Part shown: positions 17,170 through 25,221 of the stretch, in pieces | Position numbering within the stretch: position 1 is the stretch's first letter | Layout of the letters: each line of letters opens with the position of its first letter | Origin: an uncultured Eggerthellaceae bacterium | GTDB lineage: Bacteria > Actinomycetota > Coriobacteriia > Coriobacteriales > Eggerthellaceae | Direction of reading: 5' to 3' | Assembly: GCA_910584145.1 (NCBI GenBank) | Contig: CAJTXX010000010.1 | Span: forward strand, 1-52,783 | DNA length: 52,783 bases | Notes under the pieces: model-generated | The model's input: the letters and a program-made list of their open reading frames with translations, nothing else | What the model was told of the DNA's origin: nothing | Database searches by the model: none | Position numbers and translations under genes: made by a program

Positions 17170-18061
17170 TGACGTCGCATCCGGCTTCTCCATCTCTGGC
17201 CTCCTCGACGAGTCCTCCCTCACCCGGGAGAGGTTCCCCATCGTGGAGATCGACGTCGGCGCCATCGAGGGGCACCCCGCCAACATCGCCTATTCCATGG
17301 ACGAGAGGTCCATCGCCAACCTCGCCCGCTCGATAGAGAAGGACGGCCTCACCGACATCCCCCTCGTGCGCAAGCTCGACGACGGGCGCTGGCAGATGAT
17401 CTCGGGGCACCGCCGGCTCGAAGCGTACCGCCTCCTCGCCTCCGGGGACGACTCCTTCGCGAGGATCCCGTGCCGCGTCGTGGAGGGGCTCACCGACTCC
17501 CAGGCGGTGACGCTCCTCCACACAGCGAACTACTTCGTCCGGGCCCTTACCGTCACCGAGCGCGCCCGGGCGACGGAGGCGCTCGGGCTTGAGGCGGAGC
17601 GCCTGCGCGCGGAGAACCCGGACCTCAAGGGCATGCGCACGGCCGACATCAAGGCCTCGATGGTATACGAGCAGACCGGCCGCACCGTGTCGCCCAAGAC
17701 CATCAGGCGCGAGGAGAAGCTCGCGAAGGTCATCAACGAGAGCCTCTCGCGCCACTGGGCGCAGGAGGCCGACGAAGGCAGGCTCTCGGCGTCGAGCGTC
17801 GACATGCTGAAGGACCTCCCGAAGGAGAAGCAGGCGCGCCTGTTCGCGGGACGCCCTGCCGGGCTGAACAAGAAGGAGACCACCGACTACCTCAAGGAGA
17901 AGCTCGGCGTCGAGGAGGAGGCGGACAGGAGGCTCGTGCGGATCCTCGACGACCTCAGGTCGTACGCCGCCTCGCACCTCGGCGAGGTGAGCGGCGCCGA
18001 CCGGAAGGCCGTCGCCGAGATCAAGCGTTTGAGCGCCCGCATCGCCAAGTTGGTGGGATAA
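17156..18061 (+). CDS. parB: ParB-family partition protein
   Basis: This 301-residue ParB/Spo0J-type protein has the N-terminal ParB domain (about 20-115) with GHRRLEAYRLL, which corresponds to the CTP-binding arginine-rich motif. An HTH-type centromere-binding region follows at about 150-200 (MVYEQTGRTVSPKTIRREEKLAKVI), then a charged helical C-terminus. ATG 17156 lies inside the parA end. A small hairpin and a candidate oriT follow. No parS was identified. Confidence 0.92.
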   Translation: MSSPSDVASGFSISGLLDESSLTRERFPIVEIDVGAIEGHPANIAYSMDERSIANLARSIEKDGLTDIPLVRKLDDGRWQMISGHRRLEAYRLLASGDDSFARIPCRVVEGLTDSQAVTLLHTANYFVRALTVTERARATEALGLEAERLRAENPDLKGMRTADIKASMVYEQTGRTVSPKTIRREEKLAKVINESLSRHWAQEADEGRLSASSVDMLKDLPKEKQARLFAGRPAGLNKKETTDYLKEKLGVEEEADRRLVRILDDLRSYAASHLGEVSGADRKAVAEIKRLSARIAKLVG

Positions 18062-18077
18062 GTCCCCACCTCGGGGA
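18062..18077 (+). terminator. hairpin after parB
   Basis: TCCCC (18063-18067) and GGGGA (18073-18077) pair around ACCTC, followed by TTATC. The stem is short and the T-run weak, so this may only attenuate transcription from parAB into the mob genes. Confidence 0.35.
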
Positions 18078-18338
18078 TTATCGGCGCTCAGACGCGAAAT
18101 CCAGCAAGTAGCCCATGGCGTATTACATTTCCATTCCATCGCCATGGCACTTGCCCCCGGAGGCGTTCGATCAGCTTTGTCGCCGAGCAATTGAGGGGCT
18201 CGGCTCCGGCGACTCCGGGGGATGAACCAGGCGGGCAGCCTCGATGCTCACGAAGCGTCGCTTCGAGGCTCAATGCCCGGCGGGGGATCCCCCGCGCCCC
18301 TGAAGACCTAGAGACTTCCGATGGTTAGGAGAATCATC
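18078..18338. other. candidate origin of transfer (oriT)
   Basis: This gene-free stretch directly before the MobC-like and relaxase genes carries several inverted repeats: CCATGGCG/CGCCATGG (18113-18120 with 18140-18147, 19-base AT-richer loop), AGCCTCGA/TCGAGGCT (18237-18244 with 18263-18270) and the 16-base palindrome 18280-18295. MOBP oriT sites usually lie upstream of the relaxase operon with such repeats beside nic. I cannot identify a nic consensus. Confidence 0.5.
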
Positions 18339-18758
18339 ATGACCGATACCAACAAGACCCATACCCTGAGCTTCCGCCTCGCCGAGGACGACTACCAGAA
18401 GCTCGTGGAGCGCTGCCGAGAGGCGGAGCTCTCGAAATCGAAGTACCTGCGCTACCTGATCCGAATCCCCGTAGTCACCGAGGGCGAGCATGCGGAGGAC
18501 GTGTCGTGCCTCGTCCTCGACCGCAAGTCGCTCGCGAGGATCTCCAAGGAGCTCACCCGCTGGGGCTACCACTACAACCAGGCCGTCCACGCCATGAACT
18601 CCATCAACTACTACGTGGCGCACGGCAAGGCGAGCTCAGACATCCTCGACGGGAAGGCCGAGAGCATCGAGTGCGCGCTCATCGACGTCAACGACAACGC
18701 CCAGCGCATCGTCTACGAGATCGCAGAGCTGCAGAGCAAGCAGCTCGTCCAGGAGTGA
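18339..18758 (+). CDS. MobC-like relaxosome accessory protein
   Basis: This 139-residue protein has an N-terminal ribbon-helix-helix segment (LSFRLAEDDYQKLVERCREAELSKSKYLRYLI, about 8-39) followed by a MobC-type helical region (LARISKELTRWGYHYNQAVHAMNSI). Such proteins bind oriT and help the relaxase open the strand. ATG 18339 follows TTAGGAGA at good spacing; an earlier in-frame ATG at 18321 overlaps the Shine-Dalgarno. It ends 2 bases before the relaxase start. Confidence 0.85.
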   Translation: MTDTNKTHTLSFRLAEDDYQKLVERCREAELSKSKYLRYLIRIPVVTEGEHAEDVSCLVLDRKSLARISKELTRWGYHYNQAVHAMNSINYYVAHGKASSDILDGKAESIECALIDVNDNAQRIVYEIAELQSKQLVQE

Positions 18759-18760
18759 CC

Positions 18761-19993
18761 ATGCCGATCCTGAAGGTCATATCCGGGCACGGCGGCACCG
18801 GGGGTATCCGCAACTACCTGGAGAAGGACGGGCGCGCGCTCGGCCGGGACTTCCTGAACCTGCCCGTAGAGGAGTGGATCACGGAGGACCGGGGCGGCGC
18901 GCCCCTCCAAGTCGAGTGGGACGCCGAGATGGATGCCACGCGCAGGGCCTACGGCACCGACGCCCCCTGGAAGGGCATGCGGGCGAGAACGTTCAAGCAC
19001 TTCGTGATCTCGCCCGACCCGGAGGACGCTATAAGCATGGCCCAGCTCCGCGAGCTCTCGCAGGCATGGGCGGCGAAGCACTTCGGCTCACACGAGGTCG
19101 CCATCGTCTACCACGACGACAACGAGGGGAACATTCCGCACGCCCACGTCGTGGTCAACAACGTCAACCTCAAGACGGGATACCGGCTCCACACCGACCA
19201 TCCCGAGGACCTGAACCGTGACTTACAGGACATGGCACGGGAGCGGGGGCTCACGGGGCTCTCCAACGTGATGCCGGATCGCGGCGAGAGAAGCCGCGAC
19301 GAGGGCAGGCCGCGAAGTCGCCAGGGGGTCTACTTCGGGCGCGCCGAGCGCGAGCTCATGCGCGAGGGCAGCTACTCCTGGGTGGGAGACATACGCGCGC
19401 GGGTGGCATTGGCGAAGAACACCTCCCGAACCGAGGCGGAGTTTCTGGAGGCCCTCGACCGCCTCGGCTTAGAGGTGTCCGACAACTCCGCCAGCGCCAG
19501 GCGGGACGACTGGATATTCGCGTTGGCCGACCAGCCCACGCGAAGGGTGTCCGGCGAGAGGCTCGGCTACACGTTCGGCAAGCAGATGCTCCGCAGCCGC
19601 TTCGAGCGCCAGTCCTCGTATCGTCCAGAAGCAAGGTCGGGGCGAGAGATCAGGCATCGCGCAGCCGAGGCGTTCGAGCTGAACGACCTTCAGGACCTGA
19701 GCCGACTCTCCGCCGTGCTTGAGACGTGCGCCAAGTTCGACGTCCGCTACATGGAGGACTTCGACAAGAGGATCGCGACGCTCACGAGGCGCGGCCACGA
19801 GGACTCCGAGGGCTTCAGGCGACTGGCCGAGGCGAGGGTGTACGTGGCCGAGAACCGGCTCATGACCTGGCGCGAGGGAAGCAACGAACCAGCACCGATA
19901 GCTACCCGCAGGCGGGGCGGCCAGGGAGAGGCCCAAAGGCAGAGGGCGCAGGAGGCGGAGCGCATGCGCTACCGAGAGAGGGGCGAGCGATGA
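18761..19993 (+). CDS. MOBP-type relaxase
   Basis: This 410-residue relaxase/mobilisation nuclease should nick oriT, bind the 5' end and pilot the strand. The N-terminus (GHGGTGGIRNYLEKDGRALG) supplies the probable catalytic Tyr19. The metal-binding motif is EGNIPHAHVVVNNVN at about residues 120-134. The C-terminal half is charged and helical. ATG 18761 follows AGGAG of the previous gene's end by a few bases. Its stop overlaps the next start as ATGA. It acts with the MobC-like protein and the coupling protein at 37-39 kb. Confidence 0.92.
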   Translation: MPILKVISGHGGTGGIRNYLEKDGRALGRDFLNLPVEEWITEDRGGAPLQVEWDAEMDATRRAYGTDAPWKGMRARTFKHFVISPDPEDAISMAQLRELSQAWAAKHFGSHEVAIVYHDDNEGNIPHAHVVVNNVNLKTGYRLHTDHPEDLNRDLQDMARERGLTGLSNVMPDRGERSRDEGRPRSRQGVYFGRAERELMREGSYSWVGDIRARVALAKNTSRTEAEFLEALDRLGLEVSDNSASARRDDWIFALADQPTRRVSGERLGYTFGKQMLRSRFERQSSYRPEARSGREIRHRAAEAFELNDLQDLSRLSAVLETCAKFDVRYMEDFDKRIATLTRRGHEDSEGFRRLAEARVYVAENRLMTWREGSNEPAPIATRRRGGQGEAQRQRAQEAERMRYRERGER

Positions 19994-20556
19994 TAGTCAA
20001 GATCACATACGACGACAAGCGACTCGACGTGTTCGACACGTCCACGTTCACCCAAGCGATGCCCCTCGGCAAGCAGAACATGCTCACCAACTTCGAGGTG
20101 AGGTTCGACGACATGGCATTCGACGGCCTTTGGCTGGCAGCGCACAGCTACCTCGCAGACGAGGCGTTCAAGAAGGAGGCCACCGAAGGAGAAGTGCCGG
20201 TTGCGCGACGCACCAAAGGGTGGCGCTTCCTGCTCGCATCGTCCGAGGAGCTCGACCACGTGGAGCTCGTCGTGGTGGACGGAGAGGCGATCGTCAAGCG
20301 GGTGCTCGGGGAGCTCGTGGACCTCCAGAGCTTCGACGAGAAGGCATACGAGTGCATCGGCTCATCGTCCAAGGGGCTTCACGAGCGCATCCGCGAGCTC
20401 TACCTCTATCTGCAGAAGACGACTGGCGAGATGGAGCCGTGCGTTCCAGGAATCCCGAGGCAGGTTGCAACGAAGGTGATGTTGCTCGGGGCCGAGGAGG
20501 TCGCAGAGGACGAGATGGACGAGGAATGGGGTGATCTCGATGAGGCTGGTTGGTAG
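19990..20556 (+). CDS. unknown protein coupled to the relaxase gene
   Basis: This 188-residue acidic protein (MIVKITYDDKRLDVFDTSTFT...) starts inside the relaxase stop (ATGA) and is therefore co-translated with it. The first 70 residues look beta-rich and the rest helical with a very acidic C-terminus (EEVAEDEMDEEWGDLDEAGW). I recognise no family. The coupling suggests a transfer-accessory role. Confidence 0.75.
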   Translation: MIVKITYDDKRLDVFDTSTFTQAMPLGKQNMLTNFEVRFDDMAFDGLWLAAHSYLADEAFKKEATEGEVPVARRTKGWRFLLASSEELDHVELVVVDGEAIVKRVLGELVDLQSFDEKAYECIGSSSKGLHERIRELYLYLQKTTGEMEPCVPGIPRQVATKVMLLGAEEVAEDEMDEEWGDLDEAGW

Positions 20557-20599
20557 CTTCGTGCGTTTCCTGATCAAGGCAGTATTCCGATTCATGTAG
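20531..20599 (+). CDS. possible 22-residue cationic membrane-active peptide
   Basis: A GTG (20531) or ATG (20540) opens a short frame ending in TAG at 20597-20599. The peptide (MRLVGSFVRFLIKAVFRFM from the ATG) alternates hydrophobic and basic residues, like an amphipathic membrane helix. GAGG lies 6 nt before the GTG. It overlaps the preceding gene out of frame and may serve to couple translation to the lipoprotein gene 12 bases on. It could be chance. Confidence 0.3.
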   Translation: MISMRLVGSFVRFLIKAVFRFM

Positions 20600-20611
20600 G
20601 GAGTGGTTGAT

Positions 20612-21307
20612 ATGAACAAGATCCTCGATAAGCTCAAAGGCGTAAGCACGTGCAGGGTTGCCGCTATTGTCGCAACGCTCCTGCTTGCCGTCCTGGTCGC
20701 AGGCTTGGCGGCTTGCTCGGCAGCCACGCTCTCAAGTGAGGCCGGGGCCGTGAAAGCCGTCGGAGACGCGGCTGCAGGCATCATCGGCGAGGCGCGAGGG
20801 ATCGAGCTCCCGGAGCAGGGAAACGAGGACAATGAGGCGTCTGAGTCGAATCCTCAGGAGGCCGAGGACGCAGAACCCGATAGCGGGGACGCGCCTTCGG
20901 GGCCTTCGCCGGAGCCAGGAATCGCAGATCGAGCACAGGCGTCAGGTGGCACCGGCGACCCCGGTGGCCCCTCGCAGAACACGGGAAGCGCCTACTCTGC
21001 GGGTTCCGACCAAGCGCCCGCACAGCAGAAGAAGTGGGTTGAGGACACCGAGCAGGTCTGGGTTGAGGACAAGGCCGCATGGTCGGAGCAGGTGCCCGTC
21101 TACGGCACGAAGGAGGTGTCCATCTGCAACATCTGCGGACAGGACATCACGGGCAACACGTCGGCGCACGGCAAGGCCCATATGATCGCAGGAGAAGGCT
21201 CGGGGCACCACAGCGAGGTGCGTCGAGAGGTCACCGGCTACAACACAGTCAGCCATCCCGCAGAGGGCCACTGGGAGACCCGCGTCGTCGGAGGGCATTG
21301 GGAATGA
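20612..21307 (+). CDS. lipoprotein with zinc-ribbon-like segment
   Basis: This 231-residue exported protein has a basic start, a hydrophobic stretch (about 16-34) and a lipobox-like LAAC at 32-35, so it is probably a lipoprotein anchored outside the membrane. Then come an acidic Pro/Ser/Glu-rich linker (60-130) and a C-terminal module: a WVED segment and a diverged repeat (WVEDKAAW), then SICNICGQDITGN with nearby His residues, and a GHWE repeat ending GGHWE. The CxxC plus histidines could hold zinc. ATG 20612 follows GGGAG at 8 nt. Surface or mating-contact function is a guess. Confidence 0.75.
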   Translation: MNKILDKLKGVSTCRVAAIVATLLLAVLVAGLAACSAATLSSEAGAVKAVGDAAAGIIGEARGIELPEQGNEDNEASESNPQEAEDAEPDSGDAPSGPSPEPGIADRAQASGGTGDPGGPSQNTGSAYSAGSDQAPAQQKKWVEDTEQVWVEDKAAWSEQVPVYGTKEVSICNICGQDITGNTSAHGKAHMIAGEGSGHHSEVRREVTGYNTVSHPAEGHWETRVVGGHWE

Positions 21308-21381
21308 TGCATATAGGCTGCAGCAATTTCAGGCCATAGCCGGACAATGGCCAGACGCCTCGAAGAGAAAGGAGAAGAACT

Positions 21382-21591
21382 ATGACAGATGAAGAGGCAT
21401 TGAAGCTGCAGGATACGATAGGGTCGGCGCTGAGGGTTTTTGCCGGAGTGGAGCAATCCCTTGGATACGTCGACGAGTCATCAAGCGACTACCACATGAG
21501 CCATATGCTCGCAGATGTTATGAGGGAAGAGATTATGAAGGTCATGAGAGCGTTCCCCGAGAGCTGGAAGGAGGAGATCATCGTCTTCTAG
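21382..21591 (+). CDS. small acidic protein of unknown function
   Basis: This 69-residue helical acidic protein (MTDEEALKLQDTIGSALRVF...) is preceded by AAAGGAGAAGAACT. It is the last plus-strand gene before a strong terminator at 21630-21660. No motif is recognised. Confidence 0.65.
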   Translation: MTDEEALKLQDTIGSALRVFAGVEQSLGYVDESSSDYHMSHMLADVMREEIMKVMRAFPESWKEEIIVF

Positions 21592-21629
21592 CCTAGGTCT
21601 ATGCTGCAAGCCGTACATGGCCTCCATTG

Positions 21630-21660
21630 CGGGCGGGGACGCACCTTGCGTCCCCGCCCG
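21630..21660. terminator. strong bidirectional hairpin between convergent genes
   Basis: CGGGCGGGGACGCA (21630-21643) and TGCGTCCCCGCCCG (21647-21660) form a perfect 14-bp stem with a CCT loop, between the plus-strand gene ending at 21591 and the minus-strand gene ending at 21675. There is no T-run, but position and stability fit a terminator. Confidence 0.65.
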
Positions 21661-21674
21661 TATTCGTAGCCCCG

Positions 21675-22175
21675 CTATCTTCGCTCAGCGCTTCGGTCCC
21701 TTCCGGCAGCCATGCTGAGGGCCCAATAGAGACATCCTCCTAGCATGTAGGCAATGAGATCAAAGGGATCGCCGACGCTGTCAGCCAGGAAAGCAGGGAC
21801 AACGAGCTCCCAGAAGAGGCCGCACAGAAGAATGAAAACGAGCATCGTCGGCAAGCGCTTGAACCTGACGTCCGGCTTGACGAGGTCTATCAAGAGATTG
21901 GTATAAGCGAGGAAGGCGGTTCCGCCTAGGAAGTCGTTCGCATGGCATTGGAGCAAGTAGCCCACCAGATCGCCATCTGGGGATGAATACCATGGCTTTA
22001 TTAGGAGCTCGTTCGCCTCAAAAAGGACAAAGCAGATAACGAGAGTAGAAGAGTCCAGAGCAAGGTATCGTCCCGACAGCTTGGCGTTGTGGTGGAGCTG
22101 AGAGCAGGTGGCCACGACAAACTTCCTTAGGCCGTTGCGGCGAGAGTCCTCCTGCCCCATGTCAGAAGGCTGCAT
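21675..22175 (-). CDS. multi-pass membrane protein, VanZ-like by pattern
   Basis: This 166-residue membrane protein has about four hydrophobic segments (about 38-60, 75-98, 108-125, 132-155). The final segment VGDPFDLIAYMLGGCLYWAL resembles the end of VanZ-family proteins (D-x-D/N-hydrophobic-G). It starts 3 bases after the stop of a 29-residue membrane peptide, with which it is surely co-transcribed. Function unknown; VanZ assignment tentative. Confidence 0.65.
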   Translation of the reverse strand: MQPSDMGQEDSRRNGLRKFVVATCSQLHHNAKLSGRYLALDSSTLVICFVLFEANELLIKPWYSSPDGDLVGYLLQCHANDFLGGTAFLAYTNLLIDLVKPDVRFKRLPTMLVFILLCGLFWELVVPAFLADSVGDPFDLIAYMLGGCLYWALSMAAGRDRSAERR

Positions 22176-22178
22176 GCG

Positions 22179-22268
22179 CTATCCGCAGAATGCGAACAGG
22201 GCAAGCCCGAAGGCGATGCCCAGAGCGATCACGAAGACCCACCAACAGCATCCATGGTTGTTGTTCAT
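22179..22268 (-). CDS. 29-residue single-span membrane peptide
   Basis: A short frame begins MNNNHGCCWWVFVIALGIA at 22268 and ends at 22179, followed 3 bases later by the start of the membrane-protein gene at 22175. It has a polar Asn/His head, Cys-Cys-Trp-Trp at the interface and one glycine-rich transmembrane helix of about 18 residues. The arrangement suggests a coupled membrane micro-protein. No strong Shine-Dalgarno is visible (GGGAAAGGCTAGC lies upstream). Confidence 0.6.
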   Translation of the reverse strand: MNNNHGCCWWVFVIALGIAFGLALFAFCG

Positions 22269-22409
22269 GCTAGCCTTTCCCTAGAGATTCGATCGAAACG
22301 ATTATATCCGCTGAAGCTTCCCGAGCTTGCGCGTTCATGGGACACCCCCGCATGTGGCAGAAGGCTAACATGGCAGCATGATTCCTTATCCGAAAAAGAG
22401 GAGCTGCGA

Positions 22410-22979
22410 ATGGCGAGAATAGGGTGCCCTTGCGGAGGGTGCATCTCGAACACCTCCGACGGTGACGAGGTCGAATACTATTTCATGGCTGATGCGATGC
22501 TGAAGGAAAACTGGGAATCAAAGGCTTTCTTCGACATCCAGTACAGCGACCTGGCCACCGAGATCTGGAAATGCGACATATGCGACAGGATGCTGTTCTT
22601 CGAGGACGGCGCATCCGTGACGAGGTACATGAAGCGCATCGACGTAGATACTCTCACACTCTCCGACCTCGAAGCCGAGCATGCGGAGGGAATCTGCTAC
22701 AACAACCTTTTGTTCAACGAGGTAGACCGTCACTTCACTTGGAGGAACGAAAGAGACGAATGCCCCGAGTACGCCTTCTTTGAAGACATGCCGGACGGCC
22801 ACGACCTCCTGACCCCGGAAATCATGTTCAGGGAGGTGTTCAGTCACGAGAACGGCAGGTTCCGCAACTGGTGGTACGCGCGGCTGTATGACGACCTGCT
22901 CGTTTTCTATTCTCCCTACAAGGAAGATGGCGGCAAGCCTGTCAAGGCGTGGAGGCGCTACGAGCAGGTGTGGAATTGA
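22410..22979 (+). CDS. unknown protein with N-terminal CPCGGC zinc-type motif
   Basis: This 189-residue protein begins MARIGCPCGGCISN and has a second pair CDICDRM at about 54-60, together a plausible zinc site. The remainder is rich in aromatic and acidic residues (EYYFMADAM, RFRNWWYARLYDDLLVFY). ATG 22410 follows GAGGAGCTGCGA; upstream in-frame starts are rejected because the sequence there is non-coding and holds the divergent promoters. The Cys-rich start with YYFMAD resembles small proteins near polymorphic-toxin or defence genes, but I cannot name a family. Confidence 0.65.
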   Translation: MARIGCPCGGCISNTSDGDEVEYYFMADAMLKENWESKAFFDIQYSDLATEIWKCDICDRMLFFEDGASVTRYMKRIDVDTLTLSDLEAEHAEGICYNNLLFNEVDRHFTWRNERDECPEYAFFEDMPDGHDLLTPEIMFREVFSHENGRFRNWWYARLYDDLLVFYSPYKEDGGKPVKAWRRYEQVWN

Positions 22980-22982
22980 TGC

Positions 22983-23003
22983 CTGAAGCCCGGTTAGCTT
23001 CCA
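22983..23003 (+). other. small hairpin
   Basis: GCCCG and CGGGC pair around a 13-nt loop just after the stop of the zinc-type protein gene. The stem is only 5 bp and a poly-T tail is lacking. It may slow transcription before the two-gene unit at 23063. Confidence 0.25.
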
Positions 23004-23062
23004 ACTCGGGCGGTTTAAGCAAATCGAGGCCTTAAAATAGTATCCAAGTTTTAGGAGGATCT

Positions 23063-23737
23063 ATGAGGAAGTCTCTGATAATCGTTTGCGGTGATTCCGA
23101 CAGGAAGTACGCAACTTACATCCAGCAGCTGATAAGCGCTTTCGACGACGAGGGCGACGAAATCGTGGGAACGAGGGACGGCAGTGTCGATGCCGTCGTC
23201 TGGGACGAGAAGCACTACCTCGACAACATGAAGAAGCTGAACTCCTCTAACCACATCCTGTTCATCGGAGATACCAATGCCGCCAAGGAAGCGCGTTGCA
23301 ACATGGACGTGAGATTCGACGAATTAGGCATGAGCTATGGATGGCTCGGCACGCAGGCTTTCATGCGAGTAGCCGACAACTCGCTTAACAAGGACAATTA
23401 CGAGCACTTCAAAGAGCTGTGCGCGAAGTATGGCAAGAGCTTCGAGAAGGAGCTGGATCTGCATTTCAGCCCCGAGGAAGCTTCGAATGTTGGCAAGACG
23501 ACAGAAGAGGTCAAGCCGATTGATTTCCTGCCTGTGCCGCTAGGCTTTCTTTCTCCGGTTCTTGGCGTAGCTTCCGCAGTTGCAATGCACGGGAAGACCG
23601 TTGTAGGCGCAGCTGGCCAGGCTCTGAACTTCGGAGGCGATCTGCTTCAAGCGGGCAAGGCGAAGGATCAGCAATACTCCCTTCTCTCGCTCATCGTTTA
23701 CATGGATGCTCTTCCGGCGTTCTTGGGCGTGAGATGA
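23063..23737 (+). CDS. first gene of an unknown two-gene unit: Rossmann/TIR-like N-terminus, hydrophobic C-terminus
   Basis: This 224-residue protein opens with an alternating beta/alpha pattern (KSLIIVCGDSDRKYATYIQQLI ... SNHILFIGD, residues 4-72) and ends its N-terminal domain with MSYGWLGTQAFMRV, a layout reminiscent of TIR-like or nucleotide-binding flavodoxin-fold domains. No catalytic residue set can be confirmed. Residues about 155-215 are hydrophobic and glycine-rich (LPVPLGFLSPVLGVASAVAM), suggesting membrane association. TTTTAGGAGGATCT precedes the ATG. The stop overlaps the next gene start as ATGA, so the two products are made together. Confidence 0.7.
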   Translation: MRKSLIIVCGDSDRKYATYIQQLISAFDDEGDEIVGTRDGSVDAVVWDEKHYLDNMKKLNSSNHILFIGDTNAAKEARCNMDVRFDELGMSYGWLGTQAFMRVADNSLNKDNYEHFKELCAKYGKSFEKELDLHFSPEEASNVGKTTEEVKPIDFLPVPLGFLSPVLGVASAVAMHGKTVVGAAGQALNFGGDLLQAGKAKDQQYSLLSLIVYMDALPAFLGVR

Positions 23738-25221
23738 GCGACGGGTTCAAAGACGGCTATGAGTTCTATGCCAGGACTGCTGGCGCACAGCTTGCCGCAC
23801 TGACCGAGTCAGCGCGCATAGAAGCAATAGACCGTGAGATAGGAAAGCTCTATCGCGAGATCGCAGAACTTGGCACGAACAAAACCGTTGAGACGCTGAG
23901 CGGCGACATCGCCGAGTTCTACCATGCCGACACCTTCAACATCGACGCGATACTCAACGACTCGTCCAATCGTGCGTACGTGCCACGTGTCAACACCTTC
24001 GCTTCTCCCGATGTCGTATTGGATACCGGCGAGGCATTTCAGATCAAGTACTACGCGGATGGCGCAAAAAGCGCCAGGGCGCAAGCCGTTTCCCTAGAAG
24101 AGGCATCTCGCAATCCCCATACAAGCTCCGGGGCTATAAAGGCTCTTGCATCCGATGGAGCAACGGGGTCGGACCCCATCTACGATGGAATGGGGAGGCT
24201 AATCCCCGATGGTCAATTGGCCGAAGCAGATGCATTCCTCGACCAGAGGATCGTCAAGGAATCCGTTGTGCGGCCAGATGAAGTGAGGCGCTACTCCGAA
24301 ACGAAGGAAAAGCTCACCAGCACCGTCTCCGATAGGGACGGGATCTCCTCCAAAGGGCTCTCGCGCGAGGAATCGAAGCGGCTCGCGAGGGAGTCGAAAG
24401 AGGGTTCGCTCGATCTTGGGAATCATGGCATTTCAGCCGATCAGCTGATGGAGGCGAAGCACATCGCCAAGGCATCCCTCAAGGCGGGACTCTCTGCAGC
24501 CGCGATCGCAGCATTGTTGCAGGCGGCCCCTACCATCATTGAATCTATCCAAGAGCTTGCACAAGAAGGGTCTATCGATCTCGGTCGCTTGCAGGAAGAC
24601 GGCGCAGACACGGTGGCTGCAGGTGGTTCAGCATTCGTGACGGGTGCACTTACCGCTGCTCTGACCGACATGGCTCAATCGGGAAAGCTCGGCGAGTCCC
24701 TTGTAGGGCTTCCCTCTGCAGTGATCGCAAGCGCCACCGTGATCGCATTCAACGCTTTGAAGAACGGCATCAGGATGGCTCATGGCGAGATGGATCAACG
24801 ATCTTACGCCGATGCCATTTTGAACGATACATTCATCGCTTCCTGCGCCCTTGCATCGGGAATGTTGGGGCAGGCAGCATGCCCCATTCCCGCACTTGGT
24901 TACATGCTTGGGAGCTTTGTTGGCTCGGCTGTTGGTGGCCTCACGTACCAAGCCGGAAAGCAAGCGTTCATATCGTTCTCCGTGGAGCACGGTGCCACGT
25001 TCTTTGGGCTTGTCGACCAAGACTACGAGCTTCCCGACTCGGTCTTGAGCGAGATAGGGCTGGACGTCTTCGAGTATGACCGGTTCGCGTTCGAGCGACC
25101 CGCCCTAGATGCCTTCGCCCCAAGCTATGCTGAGATTGAGATGTCCGAAGGGCCGAAACCCGCCATAACGCTTCCTCGCCGTGGGGTCATCGCTGTTGGG
25201 AAAGTCGGCTATGTTCTATAG
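23734..25221 (+). CDS. second gene of the unit: PD-(D/E)XK-like motif plus hydrophobic helical domain
   Basis: This 495-residue protein has a possible Mrr-like nuclease core at residues 58-107: GDIAEFYHADTFN (Glu61), ASPDVVLD (Asp93) and AFQIKYY (Gln103, Lys105). A variable charged linker follows (about 110-235), then a glycine/alanine-rich hydrophobic region (about 243-415) with several potential membrane helices (LKAGLSAAAIAALLQAA; FIASCALASGMLGQAACPIPALGYMLGSFVGSAVGGL). It is coupled to the upstream gene by ATGA and its last 35 bases overlap the convergent sortase gene. An abortive-infection or toxin-like function is plausible but unproven. Confidence 0.7.
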   Translation: MSDGFKDGYEFYARTAGAQLAALTESARIEAIDREIGKLYREIAELGTNKTVETLSGDIAEFYHADTFNIDAILNDSSNRAYVPRVNTFASPDVVLDTGEAFQIKYYADGAKSARAQAVSLEEASRNPHTSSGAIKALASDGATGSDPIYDGMGRLIPDGQLAEADAFLDQRIVKESVVRPDEVRRYSETKEKLTSTVSDRDGISSKGLSREESKRLARESKEGSLDLGNHGISADQLMEAKHIAKASLKAGLSAAAIAALLQAAPTIIESIQELAQEGSIDLGRLQEDGADTVAAGGSAFVTGALTAALTDMAQSGKLGESLVGLPSAVIASATVIAFNALKNGIRMAHGEMDQRSYADAILNDTFIASCALASGMLGQAACPIPALGYMLGSFVGSAVGGLTYQAGKQAFISFSVEHGATFFGLVDQDYELPDSVLSEIGLDVFEYDRFAFERPALDAFAPSYAEIEMSEGPKPAITLPRRGVIAVGKVGYVL

